Made by a program: the position numbers and the translations under genes. The notes beneath the pieces were generated by a model. It was not told the origin of the DNA. It saw only the letters and a list, made by a program, of their open reading frames with translations, and made no database searches. Shown here in pieces: positions 22,811 to 28,993 of a DNA stretch of 28,993 nt. Each line of letters begins with the position of its first letter. Position 1 is the stretch's first letter. This stretch comes from Salinimicrobium sp049687495 (lineage in GTDB: Bacteria > Bacteroidota > Bacteroidia > Flavobacteriales > Flavobacteriaceae). The stretch lies in the NCBI GenBank assembly GCA_049687495.1, contig JBAVJB010000051.1, positions 1 through 28,993 of the forward strand. The letters are read 5' to 3'.

Positions 22811-23251
22811 TCATCTTTTGTAGAAAATATAATCGGTAACGGGCGGTTCAATTCCGCAGCTGCGAAGATCAGAGATCAACTGGCCTTTGTGATGAGTGGA
22901 ATGATTAGAAATATGGAAAAAGATCTCACTAACCGTATTCTCGTACTCAAATCTCTTTGAATTCAAGTATTTGATCTTTTGATCCAGATCAAAACTTTCC
23001 AGGATCTCAATGCTGTCTTTAAAGTTAATTGCGTCAAGATTTTTACATTTTTTGAGGCTGTGTACCTCATGTACTCCCGGTTCTTCTGAACCTGTGATCC
23101 TTGCATTCCAGATCTGCTGAGCATTGATCACGTGAGAGAACAGCGGAATCGTTCGGGGGCTGATGCGCTCCTTGTTTTTGGTAAAAACATCGGCCAGCAA
23201 CTGGTTGAAATAGTGATGATATTCCAAAACGTCTTTAAAAAAAGCTTTCAT
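22811..23251 (-). CDS. DinB family protein
   Basis: A 146-residue cytoplasmic four-helix protein of the DinB fold. Metal ligands are likely His40 ('LFSHVINAQQIWN') and His117 and His121 in 'NHSTHHKGQ' (116-124), the classic DinB H-x3-H pattern. 'GIEPPVTDYIFY' near the end is common in family members. DinB-type enzymes act as thiol-dependent transferases or in damage responses; this one has no known substrate. The amidohydrolase follows on the same strand. Palindrome copy E lies 53 bp upstream. Confidence 0.87.
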   Translation of the reverse strand: MKAFFKDVLEYHHYFNQLLADVFTKNKERISPRTIPLFSHVINAQQIWNARITGSEEPGVHEVHSLKKCKNLDAINFKDSIEILESFDLDQKIKYLNSKRFEYENTVSEIFFHISNHSTHHKGQLISDLRSCGIEPPVTDYIFYKR

Positions 23252-23304
23252 GGTTTCAATTTTCAGTAAAGAAATTTACAAAAAACAGTAGCTAGACTGC
23301 CTTT

Positions 23305-23321
23305 CAAAAATGGCATTTTTG
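23305..23321. promoter_or_regulatory. 17-bp palindrome, copy E
   Basis: CAAAAATGGCATTTTTG, a perfect match to the consensus, in the divergent gap between the DinB gene (53 bp away) and the M1 peptidase gene (72 bp away). It lies 16 bp upstream of the M1 -33 box, where an activator would bind. Confidence 0.72.
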
Positions 23322-23337
23322 GAGAGTATTCAGGAAA

Positions 23338-23367
23338 ATTGATTCTTCGGAACATTTCTTACATTTG
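23338..23367 (+). promoter_or_regulatory. Promoter of the M1 peptidase gene
   Basis: ATTG (23338-23341) and TACATTTG (23360-23367) are separated by 18 nt. The -7 box matches TAnnTTTG exactly. The expected transcript start near 23373 leaves a 20-nt leader before the ATG. Confidence 0.62.
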
Positions 23368-23393
23368 AGTTCTATCCTAAACAAACAAGATCT

Positions 23394-25265
23394 ATGAATA
23401 CTAAAAGTGCAATTGCCGGCGCTCTGCTGCTGTTGATGTCGGCTGCGGGTTTTTCCCAGGAGCTGTACCGGCCGCGGGACATAAAGGAGGCTTATGCCAA
23501 TAAAACCCGGTCCCAGACAGGTGAGCCGGGCGCAAATTACTGGCAGAATAAGGGAACTTACGACATTGAACTTATCATTAATCCGCCGGACAGGATGGTA
23601 AGAGGTTCAGAAAAGATCACTTATATCAATAACAGTCCTGACACCCTAAGAAGTGTCAATTTTAAGCTTATTCTCAACAACCACAAACCCGGTGCGGCAC
23701 GCCTGGGGCAAACTTCCGAAGAAAGATTTACCGATGGGATAATCATCGACAAATACGTAGAGAATGGAGTGGAAAAGGAATGGAAAGATAAGAATGACGG
23801 CACCAACAAGAGCATGGAGCTCTCAAAACCGCTACCGCCTCATGACAGCCTTAAGCTCAACATCGACTGGCATTTTGAGCTGGTTGAACAGAGCGGGAGG
23901 GAAGGAGCAATAGATTCCACCACCTTTTTCCTGGCCTACTTTTACCCGCGCGTGGCAGTGTATGACGACTACAGCGGTTGGGACAGGATGACCTTTACCG
24001 GCAGCCAGGAATTTTACAATGACTTCAATGACTACAACCTTTCTGTCACCGTGCCGGAGGATTACGTAGTGTGGTCAACGGGAGACCTTCAAAATCCTGA
24101 AGAGGTTTTACAGCAAAAATACCTTGAGCTGCTCAGGAAGTCGATGACCAGTGACGAAGTCATCACTATAGCTTCCCTGGAAGATCTCGAGAATAAAGAG
24201 ATCACTAAAGATGGCCCGAATACATGGAAATGGACGGCCAAGAATATTACAGATGTTGCTTTAGCAGTAAGCGACCATTACCTGTGGGACGCCGCAAGCG
24301 TGGTGGTCGATCCAGTGACAGGCAGACGTGCAAGTGTGCAGGCGGCGTATGACGAACCTTCTAAAGATTTTCAAAAGATGGTAAGCTATGGACAGCATGC
24401 GCTGGAATGGTTTTCCAACAATTATCCGGGAGTGCCATATCCTTTTTCAAAATCTACCATTGTTCGCGGTTTTGCAGACATGGAATACCCAATGATGGTC
24501 AATGACAGCTCCACGCCAGATGATGATTTTACCAGGTTTGTGGCCGAGCATGAGATCGCCCACACCTATTTCCCGTTTTACATGGGCATCAACGAGACAA
24601 GGTTCGGTTTCATGGATGAAGGCTGGGCGACGGCTTTAGAGTACCTTATTAGCATTAACGACCTGGGAGAAGAGCAGGCAACCCAGAACTTCCAGAACTT
24701 TAGGGTGAAATACTGGATCAACGATTCTTCTATGGAAGAGGATATTCCCATTATTACTCCCACCAACATCTTAAGCGGCCGTGCGATGGGCAACAACGAG
24801 TACGGCAAGGCTGCCCTGGGATATTTGGCTTTAAAAGATCTGCTAGGCGAAGAGATGTTCAAAAAAGCGCTGCAGGGCTACATGGACAGGTGGAACGGAA
24901 AGCACCCTGTACCTTGGGACTTCTTCTATTCCTTTAATGATATCTCCGGAAGAGATCTCAACTGGTTCTGGGACAGCTGGTTCTTCAGCAATAACTATAT
25001 TGATCTTGCAATTACAGATGTTCAGAAAAACGGAAAAAATGCCCTGGTTAAACTAAAGAACATCGGCGGAATGCCGGCTCCTGTTGATCTCGTGATTACT
25101 GCGGAAGATGGATCTGTGACCAAAAAACACCTTTCTCCTGAAGTGTGGAAAAATAACCTGAAACAGACCTCAGTAAAAATAGAATATTCAAAACCCATTA
25201 AATCAATCGAACTGGAAGGTGGGATCTTTATGGATGCAGATACTTCCAATAACAGCTGGAATTGA
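23394..25265 (+). CDS. Secreted M1 family zinc aminopeptidase
   Basis: A 623-residue M1 (gluzincin) aminopeptidase with a signal peptide (about 1-21). A beta-rich N-terminal domain is followed by the catalytic domain with substrate motif 'ADMEY' (361-365, a variant of GAMEN), the zinc motif HEIAH (386-390) and Glu409 in 'MDEGWAT'. Zinc and catalytic residues are intact, so it should release N-terminal residues from peptides in the periplasm or outside. It starts with ATG after a clear promoter and palindrome copy E. It is a single gene with a hairpin terminator after it. Confidence 0.93.
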   Translation: MNTKSAIAGALLLLMSAAGFSQELYRPRDIKEAYANKTRSQTGEPGANYWQNKGTYDIELIINPPDRMVRGSEKITYINNSPDTLRSVNFKLILNNHKPGAARLGQTSEERFTDGIIIDKYVENGVEKEWKDKNDGTNKSMELSKPLPPHDSLKLNIDWHFELVEQSGREGAIDSTTFFLAYFYPRVAVYDDYSGWDRMTFTGSQEFYNDFNDYNLSVTVPEDYVVWSTGDLQNPEEVLQQKYLELLRKSMTSDEVITIASLEDLENKEITKDGPNTWKWTAKNITDVALAVSDHYLWDAASVVVDPVTGRRASVQAAYDEPSKDFQKMVSYGQHALEWFSNNYPGVPYPFSKSTIVRGFADMEYPMMVNDSSTPDDDFTRFVAEHEIAHTYFPFYMGINETRFGFMDEGWATALEYLISINDLGEEQATQNFQNFRVKYWINDSSMEEDIPIITPTNILSGRAMGNNEYGKAALGYLALKDLLGEEMFKKALQGYMDRWNGKHPVPWDFFYSFNDISGRDLNWFWDSWFFSNNYIDLAITDVQKNGKNALVKLKNIGGMPAPVDLVITAEDGSVTKKHLSPEVWKNNLKQTSVKIEYSKPIKSIELEGGIFMDADTSNNSWN

Positions 25266-25317
25266 TTTGCACGTGTTTCCTTCCGCAGTAAAAGCTGCCG
25301 GAATACTATCCTAAAAG

Positions 25318-25348
25318 AACGGCTTCCAAAAGGAAGCCGTTTTCTTTT
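25318..25348. terminator. Terminator between M1 peptidase and SYLF genes
   Basis: AACGGCTTCC (25318-25327), loop AAAA, GGAAGCCGTT (25332-25341), then TTCTTTT. A 10-bp GC-rich stem between the convergent stops at 25265 and 25347. Confidence 0.88.
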
Positions 25349-25892
25349 ATTGCGCCGGGCGATATTCAAACCGCTGACCACCAACAGAGATACCCGCCAT
25401 GGCACCTCCTTTGGGCACAGTCACAACGGCAACTCCATCCCGGAATTCCAGATCTTCTGAAAAGCCTTCATCAAGAACAACTGCCGAAACATTGGCACTT
25501 AACTCATAACTTCCCTGCTTAAATTTCTCAAGCACTTCTTTATTGGAAAAGAAAAGTACTTCCACAAAAGCTTTTCCACCCAACTGCAGGCCTACATCAA
25601 CCTGCTTTAAATCGGCATAGCCTATTAATCGACCGTTTTGGTAAACCGTTCCGTTTCCTGAAGCTCCGCCTATTATGTAAGCGCCTTTACCCACATTTGG
25701 AAAAATAGCATATGCTTCAGCCGAATTGAAATAATCGGCCATCATGGGATGTTCCCTTTCGATCATCGCTTTTTCCTGCTTTGCATCGATCACCAGGTCT
25801 TCACCTGTTTTTTTACCCGGTCCACAACTCACCAGTACAAAAAAGAGTACCAGCAATTTGAAGTTGAGGACATTTTTTACAACTGTTTTCAT
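25347..25892 (-). CDS. SYLF (YSC84-like) lipoprotein
   Basis: A 181-residue lipoprotein with lipobox LVSC (Cys23). The mature part is a SYLF domain, a lipid-binding fold also called YSC84/DUF500. It shows 'AEAYAIFPNVGKGAYIIGGASGNGTVY' (about 58-84), the 'VDVGLQLGGKAFVEVLFF' strand pair and 'SANVSAVVLDEGF'. It is expected at the outer membrane, with phosphoinositide-like lipid binding known only for eukaryotic relatives. ATG at 25892. It stands alone; no clear promoter box is seen. Confidence 0.87.
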   Translation of the reverse strand: MKTVVKNVLNFKLLVLFFVLVSCGPGKKTGEDLVIDAKQEKAMIEREHPMMADYFNSAEAYAIFPNVGKGAYIIGGASGNGTVYQNGRLIGYADLKQVDVGLQLGGKAFVEVLFFSNKEVLEKFKQGSYELSANVSAVVLDEGFSEDLEFRDGVAVVTVPKGGAMAGISVGGQRFEYRPAQ

Positions 25893-26064
25893 ATTGATTT
25901 GATTTTGGTTTCAGAAATTCCACCTCTAATTTATTCGTATTTCTCTTGTAGTGCTGTTAAATGCATGTTATATATCATGAAAACAAGTAGTTACATTACT
26001 AGTTATCTATAAAAAGAAGCTTCCTGCTTTATATTTTCCAAGATTAATTTCTGCTGCTGCACAT

Positions 26065-26092
26065 TTTGTAGTTTTGTTTTTCTTTAATTTTG
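26065..26092 (+). promoter_or_regulatory. Promoter of the MFS gene, close to its ATG
   Basis: TTTG (26065-26068) is followed after 16 nt by TAATTTTG (26085-26092), an exact -7 match. The ATG is at 26097, only 4 nt after the box. The mRNA would start at or near the initiation codon, so it may be leaderless. Confidence 0.45.
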
Positions 26093-26096
26093 AGGA

Positions 26097-27383
26097 ATGC
26101 CTAAAAATGATCCTTACGCAGCCCTGCGTTACAGGGAATTCAGAACATTTCTATTTGTGCGATTTGCCTTTGTTTTCGCAAGGACAATGCAGTTCATCGT
26201 GATCGAATGGGAAGTTTATAACCTGACCAAAGATCCGCTGTCGCTGGGGATTATCGGTCTTATGGAGGTGATTCCTGCAGTATCCCTGGCGCTGTTCGCC
26301 GGCCATATTGTTGACCAGAAGGAAAAGCGTGGGCTGTTGCTCAAATGCCTGCTGGGCTTTTCCGTGATCAGCGTTGGATTGTTTCTTCTTACATGGCCAC
26401 TGGTCGTTGAAGGAGTCTCCAAAAATGTCATTTTATACTCCATTTATTCCCTGGTCTTCCTGGGCGGGATTGTGAGGGCGTTTCTGGGTCCCACCAATTT
26501 CTCCCTTTTTGCGCTTATCGTTCCTAAAAAGGTGTATCCAAATGCAGCCACCTGGAATTCTTCAGTATGGCAAATGGGCGCTGTCCTGGGCCCTGCACTT
26601 GCAGGTTTCAGTATTCACTGGATTGGAGTGCACTGGTCTATGTGCCTCATCTTCGGATTTTCCCTTATGGCGCTCATTTTCCTGCTGCAGATCCCCGAAA
26701 AGCCCATTCTGAACCCTAAAATAGGAGAGCCGGTCATGAAGAGTTTGAAGGAAGGAGTAAGGTTTGTCATGAATACCAGGATCATTTTAGGAGCCATTGC
26801 ACTCGATATGGTAGCCGTTCTTTTTGGCGGGGCAGTCGCACTTTTACCCATTTATGCGCAGGATATTCTAAAAGTTGGGCCTGAAGGATTTGGAGTTTTA
26901 AGGGCAGCCCCGGCTGTAGGCGCTGTAATTATCATGTTCACTTCGGCTTATTATCCGTTGAACAAACAGGCGGGCTTAAAGCTGCTGGCAGCGATCTTCG
27001 GGTTTGGCCTTAGCATCATCATCTTTGGGCTTTCCACCTGGTTCTGGCTTTCTGTATTCGCACTTTTCCTTAGCGGGGTGACTGATGGTATTTCAATGAT
27101 CATCAGGCAAACTATTCTCCAATTGCGAACGCCCGATCATATGCGGGGCAGGGTGTCCTCGGTGAACTCAATGTTCGTTGGTTCCTCTAATGAACTGGGA
27201 GCCTTTGAGAGTGGGGTAACCGCAAAATTAATGGGAACTGTAACTGCTGTGGTTTTTGGCGGCAGCATGACACTTGTCACCGTTGTTTTCACCGGGTTCA
27301 TCTCGCCGGCTTTCAGGAAACTTGACCTTCGGAAGGACCTTCGGGAACACGAGCAGGAAGAGCCTGTAAAGGAGACTTCCTAA
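26097..27383 (+). CDS. MFS transporter (MFS_3/EntS-like)
   Basis: A 428-residue inner-membrane major facilitator with 12 predicted helices. The N-terminal part 'FRTFLFVRFAFVFARTMQFIVIEWEVYNLT' and the loop 'GHIVDQKEKRGLLLKCLL' (the DxxxRR-type loop after helix 2) match the MFS_3 branch, which includes the enterobactin exporter EntS. 'RTPDHMRGRVSSVNSMF' (helix 10-11 loop) is also typical of that branch. It is probably an exporter of a small molecule; the substrate is unknown. A near-copy of the 17-bp palindrome (26420-26436) falls in this gene and may be chance. Confidence 0.88.
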   Translation: MPKNDPYAALRYREFRTFLFVRFAFVFARTMQFIVIEWEVYNLTKDPLSLGIIGLMEVIPAVSLALFAGHIVDQKEKRGLLLKCLLGFSVISVGLFLLTWPLVVEGVSKNVILYSIYSLVFLGGIVRAFLGPTNFSLFALIVPKKVYPNAATWNSSVWQMGAVLGPALAGFSIHWIGVHWSMCLIFGFSLMALIFLLQIPEKPILNPKIGEPVMKSLKEGVRFVMNTRIILGAIALDMVAVLFGGAVALLPIYAQDILKVGPEGFGVLRAAPAVGAVIIMFTSAYYPLNKQAGLKLLAAIFGFGLSIIIFGLSTWFWLSVFALFLSGVTDGISMIIRQTILQLRTPDHMRGRVSSVNSMFVGSSNELGAFESGVTAKLMGTVTAVVFGGSMTLVTVVFTGFISPAFRKLDLRKDLREHEQEEPVKETS

Positions 27384-27397
27384 AAATGCCTTTTTTG
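27381..27397. promoter_or_regulatory. 17-bp palindrome, copy F
   Basis: TAAAAATGCCTTTTTTG. It overlaps the MFS stop codon (27381-27383) and lies 92 bp upstream of the DMT gene. It differs from the consensus at the first base and at the centre and right arm (3-4 changes). Confidence 0.5.
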
Positions 27398-27489
27398 ACT
27401 ACCTTTTTTCCTAGGCAATTAACCACCTGAAAAAAAGCAAAAAAACCTGCTGCTTTTATTCCTAATATTGCCGTTCGAAAATTGAACTG

Positions 27490-28431
27490 ATGAAAAAAGC
27501 TTCAGGCCTTATTGTTGCTGCCTTTTTCTCGATCTACGTGATCTGGGGCTCAACTTATTTGCTCAACAAGATCGCGGTGACAGAATTGCCGCCCTTCATG
27601 CTGGCCTCCATCAGGTTCATCACTGCAGGCCTGCTCATCTTTGGCCTTAGCAAAATCCTTGGCCTCAATCTCTCCATTAGCCGAAGACAGTTCTTCAATA
27701 CTGTTATTGCCGGTTTCCTTTTCCTTGGATTTGGTAATGGAATAGTGGTCTGGGCCTTGCGATATGTGGACAGCGGATTTGCCGCGCTCGAAATTTCAGC
27801 TCAACCATTGGTGGTGCTGGTGTTACTCAGAATCCTTGAAGGAAAAAAGATCAAGCCAATGTCCATGGTTGGAGTAGTTCTTGGAGTTCTGGGAATCTAT
27901 CTGCTGGTAAGTCAAAAAGGACTGGTACAGCAGGAAAATTCGCTCCTGGGAATATTCATGATCTTTTTGTGCCTCATGAGCTGGTCTTATGGCAGCATTT
28001 TCGTCGCCAAAGCCGACCTGCCAACAAATTATTTCGTGAATACGGCTTACCAGATGTTCACGGCGGGAATTACGCTGGCCCTTGGAAGTTTGGCGTTCGG
28101 GGAGGAATGGAGCTGGCCCGGCACCTGGAGTGGACCAACGCAGCTGTCTATTCTTTTGCTCATCATCTTCGGAAGCATTGTTGCGTTCACTTCCTTTAAT
28201 TATCTGCTGAAAGTGGTCTCTCCCGAAAAAGTTGCGACATCAACCTACGTGAATCCTGTGATCGCTATGCTGCTTGGCTGGTATTTTCTTAATGAACAAC
28301 TTACGCTACAGTCGATCATTGCGGCCGGTGTTCTGCTGACCGGGGTCTATTTTATCAATACCAAAAAGACCTTGTTGATCTTCTCAAGATTCTCCAATAA
28401 GGCTGCAAAAAGCCTGAACACAAAAACCTGA
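27490..28431 (+). CDS. DMT family permease with two EamA domains
   Basis: A 313-residue inner-membrane transporter with ten predicted helices arranged as two EamA repeats (about 10-140 and 150-292). The start 'FFSIYVIWGSTYLLNKIAV' and 'RFITAGLLIFGL' are typical of RhaT/EamA family exporters. The end of the second repeat 'EKVATSTYVNPVIAMLLGWYFLNEQLT' is the strongest family signature. It probably exports an amino acid or other small metabolite. ATG at 27490, 106 bp after the MFS stop; the weak TAATATTG box upstream suggests its own promoter. Confidence 0.92.
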   Translation: MKKASGLIVAAFFSIYVIWGSTYLLNKIAVTELPPFMLASIRFITAGLLIFGLSKILGLNLSISRRQFFNTVIAGFLFLGFGNGIVVWALRYVDSGFAALEISAQPLVVLVLLRILEGKKIKPMSMVGVVLGVLGIYLLVSQKGLVQQENSLLGIFMIFLCLMSWSYGSIFVAKADLPTNYFVNTAYQMFTAGITLALGSLAFGEEWSWPGTWSGPTQLSILLLIIFGSIVAFTSFNYLLKVVSPEKVATSTYVNPVIAMLLGWYFLNEQLTLQSIIAAGVLLTGVYFINTKKTLLIFSRFSNKAAKSLNTKT

Positions 28432-28483
28432 TTTTAAATTACTTACATCGGTTTATTTACACTTGAAATTCATTTAAATAAGA

Positions 28484-28993
28484 TCATTCTCCTTCCCCAA
28501 AATTGAACTCATAGAGCAGGTGAAGGTTGGCCTGCCATCCAGAATCACTTAGGCTGTGACGAACACCTCCACCAAACTCCCAGCCGCTGTCTCCATTCAA
28601 AACCAGGCCGGTGCCGGCATACCAGTTGAACTCTTCTTCAGAAACGGCGTTGAGCTCCAAAACGGGATGAACATTTCCTTCTCCATAAACCGCTGCGGCA
28701 TTATAGAACCAGTTGGTTTCATCCTTCTGAATTTCGGCACCCGCGCTAAGATGTACCTGCGTCTTGTAGAACTGTAGAGCATAAGTAAGGGCAGGAGTAT
28801 AGGAAGGGGAGTCTTCGGCTTCAATCGCCTCTATATCAGGTTTTTTGACAGGAAATTCAACTTCAAAAGAAAAGGTTGCCGCATTCTTGGGATTACTGAA
28901 AATTCCCACGGCGAGGCCAGTTTCCAGCCAGCCGGCATCAAACGGAATGCTTTCAACATTCTGGTGCTCAAGTCTATAACCGGCAGATATCTG
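28484..28993 (-). CDS. Partial outer-membrane beta-barrel protein
   Basis: The C-terminal 169 residues of a protein whose start lies beyond the right edge; the frame is open through base 28993. Alternating hydrophobic strands ('ALTYALQFYKTQVHLSAGAEI', 'WYAGTGLVLNGDSGWEFGGGVRHS') with a final aromatic strand 'ANLHLLYEFNF' suggest a beta barrel of a porin-like or transporter-like outer-membrane protein. The substrate is unknown. A GTG at 28907-28909 is not its start, because coding sequence continues upstream of it. Confidence 0.7.
   Translation of the reverse strand, partial: QISAGYRLEHQNVESIPFDAGWLETGLAVGIFSNPKNAATFSFEVEFPVKKPDIEAIEAEDSPSYTPALTYALQFYKTQVHLSAGAEIQKDETNWFYNAAAVYGEGNVHPVLELNAVSEEEFNWYAGTGLVLNGDSGWEFGGGVRHSLSDSGWQANLHLLYEFNFGEGE

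Noticed and set aside
22755..22814. ATGA start overlap that would couple the amidohydrolase to the DinB gene
   Set aside because: The signal peptide at the later ATG (22754) is a much better start; the overlap is kept only as an alternative.
26420..26436. A further copy of the palindrome in the MFS gene (CAAAAATGTCATTTTAT)
   Set aside because: It lies inside coding sequence and differs at the right end; it may be chance and is not counted in the six.
1..28993. Mobile elements, CRISPR array, tRNA or rRNA genes
   Set aside because: No transposase, integrase, spaced direct repeats, or cloverleaf or rRNA-like sequence was seen.

Overview
The window looks like chromosomal DNA of a marine-type Flavobacteriaceae bacterium (phylum Bacteroidota), perhaps near Gramella or Salegentibacter. 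That placement is inference. It rests on promoter boxes of the TAnnTTTG type, few Shine-Dalgarno sites, many lipoproteins with a flavobacterial surface-export signal (Cys-Ser-Asp-Asp-Asp-Asp), a TamB/TamL pair, a lysine-rich N-terminally extended cold-shock protein, and a DUF4402 protein. I see no rRNA, tRNA, CRISPR array, transposase, integrase or phage gene. It is a mostly housekeeping and envelope region with short intergenic gaps and hairpin terminators.

Layout. 1-2.4 kb: a possible partial frame at the left edge, a DUF4402 secreted protein (TTG start), a DoxX membrane protein and an OmpA-type lipoprotein. 2.7-10.0 kb: tamB (GTG start) and tamL, the envelope translocation/assembly module, convergent with upp (uracil phosphoribosyltransferase); their two stop codons share one CTAG. 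10.9-14.3 kb: small stress-type genes (SnoaL-like, acidic disordered protein, unknown secreted protein, DUF2383 four-helix protein, universal stress protein, cold-shock protein with a leader of about 100 nt). 14.3-18.5 kb: M61 lipoprotein peptidase, a three-repeat surface lipoprotein and a two-domain universal stress protein. 18.6-22.8 kb: DinB-fold protein, a divergent EF-G paralogue and a secreted amidohydrolase. 22.8-29.0 kb: DinB protein, M1 peptidase, SYLF lipoprotein, MFS and DMT transporters, and a partial outer-membrane beta-barrel protein running off the right edge.

Two observations stand out. First, a near-perfect 17-bp palindrome, consensus CAAAAATGRCATTTTTG, occurs six times in gaps between 10.7 and 27.4 kb. 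It lies close to upp, the SnoaL-like gene, the M61 and M1 peptidases, the DMT transporter and the EF-G paralogue. It behaves like an operator or a dispersed short palindromic element, and I cannot assign it to a known factor. Second, the EF-G paralogue has lost the catalytic histidine of the G3 motif (DTPGLDDF instead of DTPGHVDF) while keeping the domain IV tip histidine. This resembles the Bacteroides EF-G2 reported to support translation without GTP hydrolysis.

Most genes look like single or two-gene transcription units separated by bidirectional terminators. Clear exceptions are tamB-tamL and perhaps dinB-amidohydrolase.
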